A stretch of DNA of 64,000 nucleotides from Chryseobacterium pennae (GTDB lineage: Bacteria > Bacteroidota > Bacteroidia > Flavobacteriales > Weeksellaceae): NCBI RefSeq assembly GCF_003385515.1, contig NZ_QNVT01000005.1, positions 62,001 through 126,000 on the forward strand, read 5' to 3'. Every line of letters begins with the position of its first letter. Within the stretch, counting starts at the first letter, position 1. The notes under the pieces were generated by a model. That model ran no database searches. It saw nothing but the letters and a program-made list of their open reading frames with translations, and had not been told where the DNA came from. Both the position numbers and the translations under genes were made by a program. Of this stretch, positions 50,148 through 59,367 are shown piece after piece.

Positions 50148-52166
50148 CTATCCAAAAGCTCTTTTCAACAAACTCTCCACTTTTGGCTCGCTTCCTCTGA
50201 ATGCTTTATACAGTTCCATAGGATCTTTTGTTCCCCCGGAAGAAAGAAGTACTTTGTATTTTGCTGCAATCTCCGGGTTGAAGATTCCATTTTCTTTAAA
50301 ATACTGGAACGCATCAGCATCCAATACTTCAGCCCATTTGTAAGAGTAATATCCTGCGGAATATCCACCCTGGAAAATATGGGAAAAACTTGGACTCATC
50401 GCGGTTTCGGGATTGGTAGGATAAAGCGCTGTCGCTTTTGTATATTGATCTTCAAACTCTTTTACACTTTCATTCTCAAGCTCTGCAACTTTTGTATGAT
50501 AGTTCATATCCAGTAAACCAAAACCTAATTGTCTTAAGGTCTGGTAGCCTTCCATAAAGTTTTTAGACTGTTCAATTTTTTCAATTTTTTCGTCAGGAAG
50601 AACTTCTCCGGTTTTATAATGCTTTGCAAAGGTTTTCAGGAACTCAGGCTCATAACAGAAGTTTTCTAAAAACTGAGACGGAAGTTCCACAAAGTCCCAT
50701 TTTACTGAAGTTCCTGATAGAGTTGGATATTGAGTATCTGCCATTATTCCGTGAAGAGCGTGACCAAATTCGTGGAATAAAGTCGTTACTTCCTGGAAGG
50801 TTAATAAGCTAGGAGTATCTTTCGTTGGTTTGCTGAAATTACAAACAACAGAGATATGTGGACGTGAGTTTTCTCCGTTCTGCTTGTACTGATTTTTATA
50901 GCTGGTCATCCATGCTCCGGCTCTTTTCCCTTTTCTTGGGAAATAATCTACATATAATAAAGATTTATATGTTCCGTTTTCCTTTACTTCATATACTTTT
51001 ACATCTTCATGGTATTTCGGAATATCATTTCTTTCTTCGAAAGTTAACCCGAACAGTTTTCCAGCTAGCCCGAAAACAGCATCCTGAACCTGGTTTAACG
51101 GGAAATAAGGCTTCAGTTCTTCATCATTAAGATCATATTTTGCTTTACGAAGTTTTTCAGCATAAAAAGCGTGATCGTAGCTTTGCATATCTTCAATTCC
51201 ATCATTCTTTGCCAGAGATTTTAATTCTTCAATTTCTTTATCAGCATAGGGTTTAGCCTTCGTTAAAAGTTCATTTAAAAAGTCAATAACTTTTACCGGA
51301 GATTTTGCCATTCTTTCTTCCAATACAAAATCTGCATAATCTTTATAGCCTAAAAGCTCAGCTTTCTGTTGTTTTAGCTGAAGAAGTTCTTTGATAAGGT
51401 TTTGGTTGTCATATTCTCCGCCATCAAAAGATTTTTTACCATTAGCCAATGCCAGTTCTTTTCTAAGTTCGCGGTTTTCTGCGTAGGTCATGAACGGGAT
51501 ATAGCTTGGATATTGTAGGGTAACCACCCATCCTTCAAGATTTCTTTCTTTAGCTTCCTCTGCAAATTGCTCAACAATCGCTTCAGGAATTCCTGCTAAT
51601 TGTTCTTTATCTGTAATATGTTTGAAATAAGCATTCGTAGAAGCGAGTACATTTTGTCCGAATTGCAGGGATTTTATAGATAGATCCATGCTGATCTTCT
51701 TTAATTTTTCTTTGTCTTCCTCATTCAGTAGGGCGCCACTTCTTACAAAACCTTTGTAGGTTTCATTCAGAAGCATTTTCTGCTCCTCATTTAGGTTATA
51801 TTTTTCCTTTTCATCATAAACCTTTCTGATTTTGTTGAAAAGGGCTTCATTTTGAGATATTTTGGAAGAATATTCCGTTAAAATCGGAGAAACTTCCTGA
51901 GCGATCTGTTGGATCTCATCACTGGTTTCAGCAGAATTTAAATTGAAAAAGATATTAGAAACCACATCCAGTTGCTCACCGGAATAAGCCAGTGCCTCAA
52001 TGACATTTTCGAAAGTAGGTACTTCAGGATTGTCAACAATAGCATTGATCTCTTCTTCAGATTTTTGAATTAATTCCTTAAAAGCAGGAAGATAATTTTC
52101 ATTTTTAATGTCACCAAACGGTGCTGAGTGATATGGTGTGTTAAATTTTTCTGTTAAAATATTCAT
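50148..52166 (-). CDS. M3-family zinc metallopeptidase (oligopeptidase A / Dcp type)
   Basis: A 672-aa cytosolic thimet-type oligopeptidase. The zinc motif HExxH is in TLFHEFGHALHG (around residue 455-466), with the third ligand Glu in the following EL(P)SQFLEN region. The N-terminal helical domain (FNTPYHSAPFGDIKNENYLPAFKE) and the end HIFQGGYSAGYYSYKWAEVLDADAF match oligopeptidase A and peptidyl-dipeptidase Dcp. No signal peptide is seen. It degrades short peptides, probably in protein turnover. Choice between the two subtypes needs comparison, so no symbol is given. Confidence 0.94.
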   Translation of the reverse strand: MNILTEKFNTPYHSAPFGDIKNENYLPAFKELIQKSEEEINAIVDNPEVPTFENVIEALAYSGEQLDVVSNIFFNLNSAETSDEIQQIAQEVSPILTEYSSKISQNEALFNKIRKVYDEKEKYNLNEEQKMLLNETYKGFVRSGALLNEEDKEKLKKISMDLSIKSLQFGQNVLASTNAYFKHITDKEQLAGIPEAIVEQFAEEAKERNLEGWVVTLQYPSYIPFMTYAENRELRKELALANGKKSFDGGEYDNQNLIKELLQLKQQKAELLGYKDYADFVLEERMAKSPVKVIDFLNELLTKAKPYADKEIEELKSLAKNDGIEDMQSYDHAFYAEKLRKAKYDLNDEELKPYFPLNQVQDAVFGLAGKLFGLTFEERNDIPKYHEDVKVYEVKENGTYKSLLYVDYFPRKGKRAGAWMTSYKNQYKQNGENSRPHISVVCNFSKPTKDTPSLLTFQEVTTLFHEFGHALHGIMADTQYPTLSGTSVKWDFVELPSQFLENFCYEPEFLKTFAKHYKTGEVLPDEKIEKIEQSKNFMEGYQTLRQLGFGLLDMNYHTKVAELENESVKEFEDQYTKATALYPTNPETAMSPSFSHIFQGGYSAGYYSYKWAEVLDADAFQYFKENGIFNPEIAAKYKVLLSSGGTKDPMELYKAFRGSEPKVESLLKRAFG

Positions 52167-52378
52167 TTTTCGATTTTTAGTTAAACGTAAATGTAAGGAT
52201 TCATCGGAGAATCCCGGTTGAAAGGCTCAAAAATAATGCCTGAAAGCCAAGGTATGACAAAAATGCCTTATCTTTAAATAATCTTGTCCTATGCAAAGAG
52301 GGGATGGTGTCAGAATATTTAATTTTGAAAACAGATGAGAGATTCATTTTGAAATAAATAACCTTAAATATATAGACT

Positions 52379-52903
52379 ATGAAAACACTCTTAAAATTGA
52401 TCGGAATTATCATTTTGCTTGTTATTGTATATGCTGTCGTTGCCATGTTGGCTTTCAGTAAAGATTATCATTATGAAAAATCTATTGTCATTAATGCTCC
52501 CAAAGAGAAAGTTTGGCAATATGCAGGTTCTTTAAAAGGATATAACATGTGGGATCCTTTCTCGAAAGAAATAAAAAATGTAAAGATCACTTATTCCGGA
52601 GAGGGTAATAAAATGGGAGATTCTTATCACTGGAAAGGAGATGACAGTGAAGGGGAACAATCTATTATAGAAACAGTACCCAATGAAAAATTGGCGACTC
52701 AGCTTCATTTCATAAAACCTTTTGAAGGAAATGCTAAAAGTAATATTGTATTGGCTCCTGAAGGGAATGGGACAAAAGTAACCTGGATGATAGATAATGA
52801 ACTGAATGCGATGATGAAAATCATGAAACCTATGATGGATGGCAATATGGATAAAATGTTCGGACAGGGCCTGGATGACCTGAAGAAATTATCAGAAAAA
52901 TAA
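52379..52903 (+). CDS. Membrane-anchored SRPBCC-family protein
   Basis: A 174-aa protein: one N-terminal hydrophobic helix (LLKLIGIIILLVIVYAVVAML) then an SRPBCC domain (polyketide-cyclase-2 type). The domain starts YEKSIVINAPKEKVWQYAGSLKGYNMWDPF and continues with GNKMGDSYHWKG and GTKVTWMIDNELN. The helix-grip fold binds hydrophobic ligands. The start at 52379 is divergent from the M3 peptidase gene 212 bp away. Terminator follows. Ligand unknown. Confidence 0.85.
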   Translation: MKTLLKLIGIIILLVIVYAVVAMLAFSKDYHYEKSIVINAPKEKVWQYAGSLKGYNMWDPFSKEIKNVKITYSGEGNKMGDSYHWKGDDSEGEQSIIETVPNEKLATQLHFIKPFEGNAKSNIVLAPEGNGTKVTWMIDNELNAMMKIMKPMMDGNMDKMFGQGLDDLKKLSEK

Positions 52904-52908
52904 ATAAG

Positions 52909-52940
52909 AAGCCTTGTAAATATTTTACAGGGCTTTTTTA
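52909..52940 (+). terminator. Intrinsic terminator of the SRPBCC gene
   Basis: Stem AAGCCTTGTAAA / TTTTACAGGGCTT with T6; it also lies across the stop of the convergent DUF805 gene, which may use it in the other direction. Confidence 0.82.
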
Positions 52941-53246
52941 TTGAACAGGAGCTTCTCCATATTTGTTTTTTCCCGTATCTCCTTCGTTGATAAGCATCAG
53001 AAAACCATAAAAAGGAATTAACTGATACCAGCCGCTTTCACCCATATCGTGACATCTTTTGGTTCCCTGAGCCAACAGAAAAAGCAGTCCTGGAATAAGT
53101 ACAAAGATTGAAACAGTTAATAATAAAGGAGGAACGATTCCCTTACAAAATTTAAGTGTTGTGGTAATTCCAAAATCAATCAATAAAGTGAGTGCATATT
53201 CTTTATTTGAAATTCTTCCTTCAAAAGCGAAAGGATTTTTAAACAT
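52938..53246 (-). CDS. DUF805 membrane protein
   Basis: A 102-aa inner-membrane protein with about three hydrophobic segments. Diagnostic DUF805 motifs are FEGRISNKEYALTLL at the start, GTKRCHDMGESGWYQLIPFYGF in the middle (R-hydrophobic-HDxGxSGW), and GKNKYGEAP at the end (GxNxYGxxP). The role of the family is unknown, though often near phage or stress genes. It is convergent with the SRPBCC gene and overlaps its terminator. Confidence 0.9.
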   Translation of the reverse strand: MFKNPFAFEGRISNKEYALTLLIDFGITTTLKFCKGIVPPLLLTVSIFVLIPGLLFLLAQGTKRCHDMGESGWYQLIPFYGFLMLINEGDTGKNKYGEAPVQ

Positions 53247-53326
53247 GATTCTATTTTAGTTTTTATACTTTCAAAAGTATAAATTATTTTTAAAAAATAT
53301 TATCTTTATATAAAGAAACGATTTCT

Positions 53327-53776
53327 ATGGAGAAGATTGTATTTGAAAAAAGCGATATCAGAGATTTTGTCAAAAACACGATAACAGAAAAAATTGAAAA
53401 GCTTAAAAAATTCATCGAATTTACTCTGGAGGCCAGCCGTGACATCAAAAAAACACCGAAGTATGACAGTATGCGGGAAGAAATGCAGGAGGAGATCTAC
53501 CAGATGCAGCGACAGCTAGGTGCTTTAAATGATCTCAGACTAAACATGGGAAAGGTTTTAAACAGTGCAACGGAACGTGTTCAGTTGGGCTCTTTAGTAA
53601 TCACGAATAAAGCCCGTTTTTATATTTCAGTTTCATTAGGCGAGTTTTTCTTTGAAGGCGACAGGTTTTATGCCATTTCTCCTGAAAGTCCCATGGCCAA
53701 AAAAATAATGGGAATGAAAGCCGGAGATGAGTTTACATTAAACAAAATTCACCAGAAGATAGTGGAAGTGTTGTAG
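53327..53776 (+). CDS. GreA/GreB-like protein, elongation-factor fold
   Basis: A 149-aa protein. Residues ~20-75 form an antiparallel coiled coil (VKNTITEKIEKLKKFIEFTLEA; REEMQEEIYQMQRQLGALNDLR). Residues ~80-149 match the FKBP-like C-terminal domain of GreA/GreB (LGSLVITNKARFYISVSLGEF, then AISPESPMAKKIMGMKAGDEFTLN). These factors bind the RNA-polymerase secondary channel. The acidic tip residues of GreA are not obvious in this coiled coil, so it may be a Gre-fold relative with another task. In databases flavobacterial homologues are sometimes mislabelled as oxoacyl-ACP synthase (recalled). Confidence 0.78.
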   Translation: MEKIVFEKSDIRDFVKNTITEKIEKLKKFIEFTLEASRDIKKTPKYDSMREEMQEEIYQMQRQLGALNDLRLNMGKVLNSATERVQLGSLVITNKARFYISVSLGEFFFEGDRFYAISPESPMAKKIMGMKAGDEFTLNKIHQKIVEVL

Positions 53777-53982
53777 GCTTTTATGGTCCATAGTGAATTT
53801 TGCTTCGCGAGTGAATAGTAAATCACGGCTGTACATAAAAATTGACAGGCGCTGTGAATTGACTATTCAGCATTGACTTTTACAATTTCCCAGCCAACAA
53901 TAAAACTCTCTCTCAAAACCTCATACCCTGAATCCCAAATCAAAAACTCATTCTATTCTCCCGGAAATTAACTTACATGTTG

Positions 53983-53990
53983 TATTTTTG
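53983..53990 (+). promoter_or_regulatory. TAnnTTTG box directly before the nitroreductase gene
   Basis: TATTTTTG ends five bases before the ATG at 53996, the same close arrangement as panD, pointing to a leaderless transcript. Confidence 0.45.
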
Positions 53991-53995
53991 CTTCT

Positions 53996-54508
53996 ATGAA
54001 CAAAGCAGAAGTTTTAAAAGAAATCATAGAGCAAAGAAGAAGTATTTTTCCGAAAGATTATACTGATGCAGAAATTTCTCAGGAGGTTATTGATGAAATT
54101 TTACATTCAGCAACTTTGGCTCCCAATCATAAGCGTACTAAGCCTTGGCGTTTCAAAATATTCAAAGGAGAGGAAAAGGCAAAACTGGCTTCAGAGATGC
54201 AGGCTATCTATAAAACCACTCAACCTGAGCAGCTATTCCTTGAGAAAAAATATAATGATATAGGGTTTAAAATCAATAAAGCCAATGTAGTTGTTTCTAT
54301 TGTAGTGAACTTTAGCGGAATGGTTCCCGAATGGGAAGAAATTGCTGCTACCTCTATGGCAGTACAAAATATGTATCTGAGTTGTACGGCTAATAACATC
54401 GGCTGTTACTGGAGTTCTCCTAAAATTGTTGACCATTTGAAAGAATCTTTGACGATAGAGGAAAATCAGAAATGTCTGGGACTTTTCTATATGGGAAGAT
54501 TAGATTAA
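53996..54508 (+). CDS. Nitroreductase-family protein (short type)
   Basis: A 170-aa FMN-dependent oxidoreductase fold. Visible features are IIEQRRSIFPKDY near the start (FMN phosphate contact, RRS motif), ILHSATLAPNHKRTKPWRF (the APxxxxxQPW-like region) and MAVQNMYLSCTANNIGCYWSS (helix and FMN cradle). It is at the short end for the family, comparable to YdjA-type enzymes that make a dimer. The electron acceptor is unknown. The WG-repeat protein gene follows 11 bp later on the same strand. Confidence 0.88.
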   Translation: MNKAEVLKEIIEQRRSIFPKDYTDAEISQEVIDEILHSATLAPNHKRTKPWRFKIFKGEEKAKLASEMQAIYKTTQPEQLFLEKKYNDIGFKINKANVVVSIVVNFSGMVPEWEEIAATSMAVQNMYLSCTANNIGCYWSSPKIVDHLKESLTIEENQKCLGLFYMGRLD

Positions 54509-54519
54509 CTGAATTTTTT

Positions 54520-55326
54520 ATGGTTAAAAAATTATTTCTTGTCTTGTTTGGAGCAATGATATGTAAACCTGTTTCTGCCCAGATTCCTATATCTGTGCCT
54601 AATTTCAATACCTACCAATTTTCAGAAGGAAGCAAGCTAGGAATCAGGAATAGGGAAGGGGTATTGTTGAAAGCTGAATATGACCAGGTTTGGGAACAAG
54701 GTAAAGACCGTTACAGCCTTACAATATCTGGAAAGACTAACGTTTTTTATTTGGATAAAGTTATTTTGCCAACTGCGGTGGATGAAGTGAACTTTATATC
54801 AGATGATACCTTCGTATCGGTTGATAAGGGAGAAAAATCCATTTACGTTCTTGATACTGATAACCAATATAAACTTGCCTTAAAAACAAAAAACAATCTT
54901 GTTGTGAACAATGGTTTTACGCTTGTTTTAAGTGACAGCTCAGGAAAGAAGACTTTTTATTTTAAGAATGGAGCATCTTTAACAGATAAATATTCTTATC
55001 CCAATATTTATAATAATGTGATAATGGCATCCATAGACCGTAAATGGGGATTGATAAAGGATGGAAGAGAAATAACACCGTTTATGTATGATTCTATAGA
55101 CACTATCGGACGCTTTTATAAACAGAGAAGTGGTCAAGGATATCTGTTGCGTTATAAAACAGCAAAATATTTTATTGTAGGACTCAATCAAAAGTTTGGA
55201 ATCATAAATGTTGAAGGTAAGACTGTACTTCCTATTCAGTATGATGAGATTGTTCTGGATGAGGAAACCAATATCTATACCCTTCGTTTGAACAACAGGG
55301 AAGAGACCTTTGACGGAAACAAATAA
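54520..55326 (+). CDS. Exported WG-repeat protein
   Basis: A 268-aa protein with a signal peptide (KLFLVLFGAMICKPVSAQ). The mature part contains WG-type repeats: SKLGIRNREGVLLKAEYDQVW, RKWGLIKDGREITPFMYDSI, and QKFGIINVEGKTVLPIQYDEI, each a beta-hairpin with a G-x-x-x-x-G-x-x-h-x-P-x-x-Y-D pattern. The start at 54520 gives the signal peptide; the frame is open upstream within the nitroreductase end but that part is not conserved. Function of the family is unknown; a periplasmic or surface binding role is possible. Confidence 0.85.
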   Translation: MVKKLFLVLFGAMICKPVSAQIPISVPNFNTYQFSEGSKLGIRNREGVLLKAEYDQVWEQGKDRYSLTISGKTNVFYLDKVILPTAVDEVNFISDDTFVSVDKGEKSIYVLDTDNQYKLALKTKNNLVVNNGFTLVLSDSSGKKTFYFKNGASLTDKYSYPNIYNNVIMASIDRKWGLIKDGREITPFMYDSIDTIGRFYKQRSGQGYLLRYKTAKYFIVGLNQKFGIINVEGKTVLPIQYDEIVLDEETNIYTLRLNNREETFDGNK

Positions 55327-55355
55327 GAAAAGGTAGAAAAACTTACATTTTTAGA

Positions 55356-55385
55356 TTGTTAGATTAGAATTTTTATTTATCTTTG
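55356..55385 (+). promoter_or_regulatory. Promoter of rpsP-rimM
   Basis: TTG (55356-55358), 19-bp spacer, TATCTTTG (55378-55385): full consensus in both boxes. A small hairpin TGGGA/TCCCA (55404-55418) lies in the 5' leader. Confidence 0.82.
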
Positions 55386-55433
55386 CACTCTTAAATATTT
55401 AACTGGGACGAGTTCCCATAAAATTCAAACATT

Positions 55434-55988
55434 ATGTCAGTAAAAATCAGATTACAAAGACACGGTAAAAAAGGAAAACCTTTTTTCCACATCGTGGTTG
55501 CAGATTCTAGAGCTAGAAGAGATGGTAGATTCATCGAAAAACTAGGAACTTATAACCCAATTACTAACCCAGCAACTATCGAGTTGAACGTTGATTCTGC
55601 TGTACAGTGGTTAAACAACGGTGCTCAGCCTACTGATACTGCTAGAGCTATTTTATCTTACAAAGGTGCTCTTTACAAAAAACACTTACAAGGTGGTGTT
55701 GCTAAAGGAGCTTTTGATCAAGCTGAAGCTGAAAAAAGATTTAATACTTGGTTAGAAACTAAAGAATCTAAAGTGCAAGGTAAAGTTGACGGTTTAGCAA
55801 CTGCTAAATCTGATGCTAAAAAAGCTGCTTTAGAAGCTGAAGTAAAAGTAAATGAAGCTAGAATCGCTGCTGCTGCACAAGCTGATGCTGATGCTAAAGC
55901 TGCTTTAGAAGCTGCAAATGCACCTGCTGAAGAAGTTGCTACAGAAGGAGAAGCTGCTGCTGAAACTGAAGAAAACACTGAAGCTTAA
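55434..55988 (+). CDS. rpsP: Ribosomal protein S16 with long acidic/alanine-rich tail
   Basis: A 184-aa small-subunit protein. The core (residues 1-~80) is standard S16: SVKIRLQRHGKKGKPFFHIVVADSRARRDGRFIEKLGTYNP. Residues ~100-184 form a long extension of Ala, Glu, Asp and Lys, first a helical part (KSDAKKAALEAEVKVNEAR) and then an acidic, Ala-rich end (TEGEAAAETEENTEA). Typical S16 is 80-90 residues, and Bacteroidota S16 often carry such tails. The promoter is the best in the window. It starts the rpsP-rimM operon. Confidence 0.95.
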   Translation: MSVKIRLQRHGKKGKPFFHIVVADSRARRDGRFIEKLGTYNPITNPATIELNVDSAVQWLNNGAQPTDTARAILSYKGALYKKHLQGGVAKGAFDQAEAEKRFNTWLETKESKVQGKVDGLATAKSDAKKAALEAEVKVNEARIAAAAQADADAKAALEAANAPAEEVATEGEAAAETEENTEA

Positions 55989-56002
55989 GAACATTTCCGG
56001 TT

Positions 56003-56545
56003 ATGCGTAAAGAAGATTGCTATTTGTTGGGGAAAATAACACGCAGACATGGACTTGCGGGCAACGTTATTCTTAAATTGGATACCGACCAGCCTGAGCT
56101 TTACAATAAATTGGAATCAATATTCGTTGAAATCAACGGATTATTGGTTCCATTTTTTATTGAAAAATCATCATGGAGCAAATTAGATGCTCTGAATCTT
56201 GCATTCAAAAACTCTTCTGAAGCAATGGTAGACCAGGTTTTAGGCAAAAGTGTTTATCTTCCTCTGGCTTCATTACCTAAACTTTCAGGAAAACAATTCT
56301 ATTACCACGAAATCATCGGATTTGAAATTTTTGATGAAAATGATAACAACTGTGGGGTGATCAGATCTGTAAATGATCAGACGGCTCAGGTGTATTTCGT
56401 TACCAATCTGGACGGAAAAGAAGTGGTAATTCCTATGATCAAAGACTGGATTCTTGAAGTTGACAGAGACGAAAGAACAATCAAAATGGAACTTCCTGAA
56501 GGTCTTATTGATGTTTTTCTGGTTCCTTCTAAGAAAGACGAATAA
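56003..56545 (+). CDS. rimM: Ribosome maturation factor RimM
   Basis: A 180-aa 30S-assembly factor that helps mature the 16S rRNA head and binds S19. The start EDCYLLGKITRRHGLAGNVILK is the RimM domain (with the G-x-I-x-x-x-x-G-hydrophobic-x-G pattern), and the PRC-barrel-like second half contains YHEIIGFEIFDE and EVVIPMIKDWILEVDRDERTI, ending with LPEGLIDV. It follows rpsP by 14 bp. No RNA structure is seen between the two. Confidence 0.95.
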   Translation: MRKEDCYLLGKITRRHGLAGNVILKLDTDQPELYNKLESIFVEINGLLVPFFIEKSSWSKLDALNLAFKNSSEAMVDQVLGKSVYLPLASLPKLSGKQFYYHEIIGFEIFDENDNNCGVIRSVNDQTAQVYFVTNLDGKEVVIPMIKDWILEVDRDERTIKMELPEGLIDVFLVPSKKDE

Positions 56546-56614
56546 CTCTGTTTGTTGCTGTAGCAGTCATTCCGTCTCATTTATTATTTTCTTTCTATCA
56601 TTATTTTTTTGAAA

Positions 56615-58267
56615 TTATTCATTACCCATCATTAAGGCAGGTAAAAGATATTCTTCTACTATTTTGTCAGCCTGTGAATGAGCGTAAGGCTTATTATATG
56701 CTGTAGCTGTAATAACCATCACAACTGGTATATCTACAAATACAATAATCTTGTTTCCGCCATTCCCGCTACACTGGTAAGCTTCCAGATTTTTGTTTCC
56801 TATTTTATAAATTTTCCTCCAGAACAAATATCCATAACCTTCAAAATCTTTGTTATCTGTGAAGTAATTCGTGAAAGATTTCTTTATCCAATTCATATTT
56901 AAGATCGTTTTTCCATTCCAGATCCCATTATTTTTATATAATTGTCCGAATTTTGCAAAATCTAGGGCTCTCATCCGCAGACCACCTGCTAAAGAAGGCT
57001 TTTGCTGAGGAGTAAACTGCCATTTGTAGTTTTTGATTCCAAGAGGCTGAAATAATTTTTGATCAGCATACTCTTTCAGTCCTTTGGGAAGTGACTTATC
57101 TAAAATATCACCTGTTACTACAACTCCAGAGGTAAAATAATTCCAGTTTTTCCCGATTTTATTTTCAGTCATAGGTAAGTTCAGGGTAAATTTTACCCAA
57201 TTATCGGTAGGGTACATATTTTCTTCGTTTCCTGGAGATTCAGAGTCCTGATCATTCCCCTCAAAACCGGAGCTCATCGTTAACAGGCTTTTGATGGTAA
57301 CACTATCTTTTCGGGATGAGTAATTTTCAAATGATTTTAAATCATAGAATTCCTTCAGATTTTGATATTCGTTTTTAATAAATCCTTCTTGGATAGCGAT
57401 TCCCATCAATGCAGAAGCAAATGTTTTTCCAACCGAACGTGTATCCTGCAAAGAGTCTCTTCCGGACCCATTGAAATATTCTTCCAGAAGAAGCTTTCCG
57501 TTTTTAATAACAACAATGCTGGTGATATTTTTGAATCTTTCTTCTGCAATTTTTTTATTCAGATTTCTGATCGTTTCAGTATTCAATTTTTCCTTAGAGA
57601 TTTTCCATTCGTGGTTAGGTTGAATAAGTTGAACAGCTGTCTGTTGCTCTGAAATATTTTTTTGAGGAACATTAAGATTGATTTGCCCTTCTGCAATAAT
57701 AGGTCCTGTAATTATATTTCCTGTATGCAGATAAGGACGAATTTCAATTTTTAAAGCGTGATTTCCGTCTGTCAGTGCATCAATTCCATCGTGACCTCTA
57801 TAAAAACGCATCCATAAATATCTGCCCCACGAATCTTCATTCTTGCTGCTGAGAAGAGGAATTCTTAATGTGGTTTTCATCTTTTTATTTTCTGGAGTTC
57901 CGGCACCTGCATTGAGATTTTCTGTGTAGATCGGTTTTCCATCAACATAGAATGAAAATTGAAAATTTCCTTTTTTAAGAAGTTCTTCTACGGTCCAATT
58001 GGGTTCAAGCTGATGAAGATAGTTGATCAGTGAATTGTCAAAAAAAGCATGAATCCCAAGGTCACCATTTTCCTGAAACGTTGAAGAAGTAATAAAATCT
58101 GAATCTTTCAGATTTTCAAGGGCAACAGTTTTATTAAGGAAAACAATTTTTCCGGAATATTTTTTCAGAATCGGATTCTCAATTTTTTCAGGATTGACTA
58201 TATTTTTATTTTGTCCCTGGTAAAGATAGAAGATGAAAATAAAGATCAATAATAGAGCTGGTCTCAT
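56615..58267 (-). CDS. Large exported serine hydrolase with N-terminal beta domain
   Basis: A 550-aa protein with signal peptide (MRPALLLIFIFIFYLYQGQ). Residues ~50-270 are an unassigned beta-rich region with the sections SFYVDGKPIYTENLNAGAG and GNHALKIEIRPYL. The C-terminal half is a class-C-type beta-lactamase-family domain: SxxK as RSVGKTF, the tyrosine motif as NYFTSGVV (YxS form), and QCSGNGGNKIIVF near the end. The ATG at 58267 gives a clean signal peptide; an in-frame upstream ATG at 58330 lies just beyond the AraC stop. It is downstream of the AraC gene on the same strand. Natural substrate unknown. Confidence 0.82.
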   Translation of the reverse strand: MRPALLLIFIFIFYLYQGQNKNIVNPEKIENPILKKYSGKIVFLNKTVALENLKDSDFITSSTFQENGDLGIHAFFDNSLINYLHQLEPNWTVEELLKKGNFQFSFYVDGKPIYTENLNAGAGTPENKKMKTTLRIPLLSSKNEDSWGRYLWMRFYRGHDGIDALTDGNHALKIEIRPYLHTGNIITGPIIAEGQINLNVPQKNISEQQTAVQLIQPNHEWKISKEKLNTETIRNLNKKIAEERFKNITSIVVIKNGKLLLEEYFNGSGRDSLQDTRSVGKTFASALMGIAIQEGFIKNEYQNLKEFYDLKSFENYSSRKDSVTIKSLLTMSSGFEGNDQDSESPGNEENMYPTDNWVKFTLNLPMTENKIGKNWNYFTSGVVVTGDILDKSLPKGLKEYADQKLFQPLGIKNYKWQFTPQQKPSLAGGLRMRALDFAKFGQLYKNNGIWNGKTILNMNWIKKSFTNYFTDNKDFEGYGYLFWRKIYKIGNKNLEAYQCSGNGGNKIIVFVDIPVVMVITATAYNKPYAHSQADKIVEEYLLPALMMGNE

Positions 58268-58352
58268 AGCAAGAAGTATTTGAACAAAAATAATAAACTT
58301 CTTTACAGTAAAATAGAATGAAATTAACATTGCTATTTTATCATCATGTATT

Positions 58353-59270
58353 CTAATTGAACAGCTTTCTAAATTCTCCCGGTGACTGATTTGTTTTTTG
58401 TTTAAACAGCTTACTGAAAGACTGTGGATGCTCAAAACCGAGTTCATATGCAATTTCACTCACGGATAAACTTGTGGTGCTTAAACGTTCTTTGGCAGAA
58501 TCAATTAATTTATTCTGAATGTGCTGCTGTGTATTTTGCTGCGTATGAAGACGAAGTAAGGTTCCCAGGTAATTGGGTGAAATATTCATCTGCTCAGCTA
58601 TACATTTTACAGAGGGAATTCCATTTTCTATAAGGTTTCCGCTTTCAAAATATCCGGAGAGAATTTCTTCAAATTTATGGAGCAATTCATGGCTTGATTT
58701 TTTTCGGGTAAAAAACTGACGCTCATAAAAACGGTCAGAATAAATCAGCAGTAATTCAAGCTGTGCAATAATCAGTTCCTGTGTAAATTTATCAATGTTC
58801 GACTGATATTCACGTTCAATATTTTTAAAAATTTCAACAATTATTTTTTCTTCTTTATCTGAAAGAAAAAGGGCTTCTTTTACCTGGTAGCTGAAGAAAT
58901 CGTAAGATTTTATTTTTTTTGTTAATGATGTATTCCAAAGAAAATCAGGGTGAATAAGCAATAAAAATCCAGTGGGTTCTACCTGGATATCCTGCCTGAT
59001 TTCCAGACTTAAAAACTGCTGTGGCGAAACAAAACACAATACTCCCGAATCAAAATCATATTGTTGCTGCCCATAATTGAATTTAGGATTGACATTTTTC
59101 TTCAACCCAATTGAATAAAAATTCTGAATCCATTTCAATTCTTCATCTTCCACAATATAATGTACTTTACTGTAATCTATCAGACTGATCAGAGGATGCT
59201 CAGGACTGGGGAGACTACAGAAAGCATGAAAATCTGTAATAGAATTAAAACGGACAGGTTGTTTCATCAT
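58353..59270 (-). CDS. AraC-family transcriptional regulator
   Basis: A 305-aa regulator. The N-terminal ~180 residues form a ligand- or dimerisation domain (SLEIRQDIQVEPTGFLLLIHPDFLW). The C-terminal AraC tandem helix-turn-helix reads CIAEQMNISPNYLGTLLR, then LSVSEIAYELGFEHPQSFSKLFKQKTNQSPGEFRK, the usual ending. It lies 85 bp upstream of the exported serine hydrolase on the same strand and may control it. The 97-bp gap to the SDR gene upstream is small but contains no clear operator. Effector unknown. Confidence 0.92.
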   Translation of the reverse strand: MMKQPVRFNSITDFHAFCSLPSPEHPLISLIDYSKVHYIVEDEELKWIQNFYSIGLKKNVNPKFNYGQQQYDFDSGVLCFVSPQQFLSLEIRQDIQVEPTGFLLLIHPDFLWNTSLTKKIKSYDFFSYQVKEALFLSDKEEKIIVEIFKNIEREYQSNIDKFTQELIIAQLELLLIYSDRFYERQFFTRKKSSHELLHKFEEILSGYFESGNLIENGIPSVKCIAEQMNISPNYLGTLLRLHTQQNTQQHIQNKLIDSAKERLSTTSLSVSEIAYELGFEHPQSFSKLFKQKTNQSPGEFRKLFN

Positions 59271-59367
59271 AGCTAATTTAATTGTTTTTGTAAAAGTATA
59301 ACGTATTGTTTCAGAAAGATATCAACCCCGCTCAGAACGAACGGAGTTTATCGATATCCTGATGTTA

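Noticed and set aside
53777..53995. Small gene or RNA in the spacer before the nitroreductase
   Set aside because: No stable frame, no hairpin with T run and only loosely repetitive TGAAT/GTGAAT sequence; nothing supportable beyond the promoter box at its end.
55718..55978. 86-codon minus-strand frame opposite the S16 tail, Ser/Ala-rich
   Set aside because: It arises from the low-complexity Ala/Glu coding of the S16 extension.
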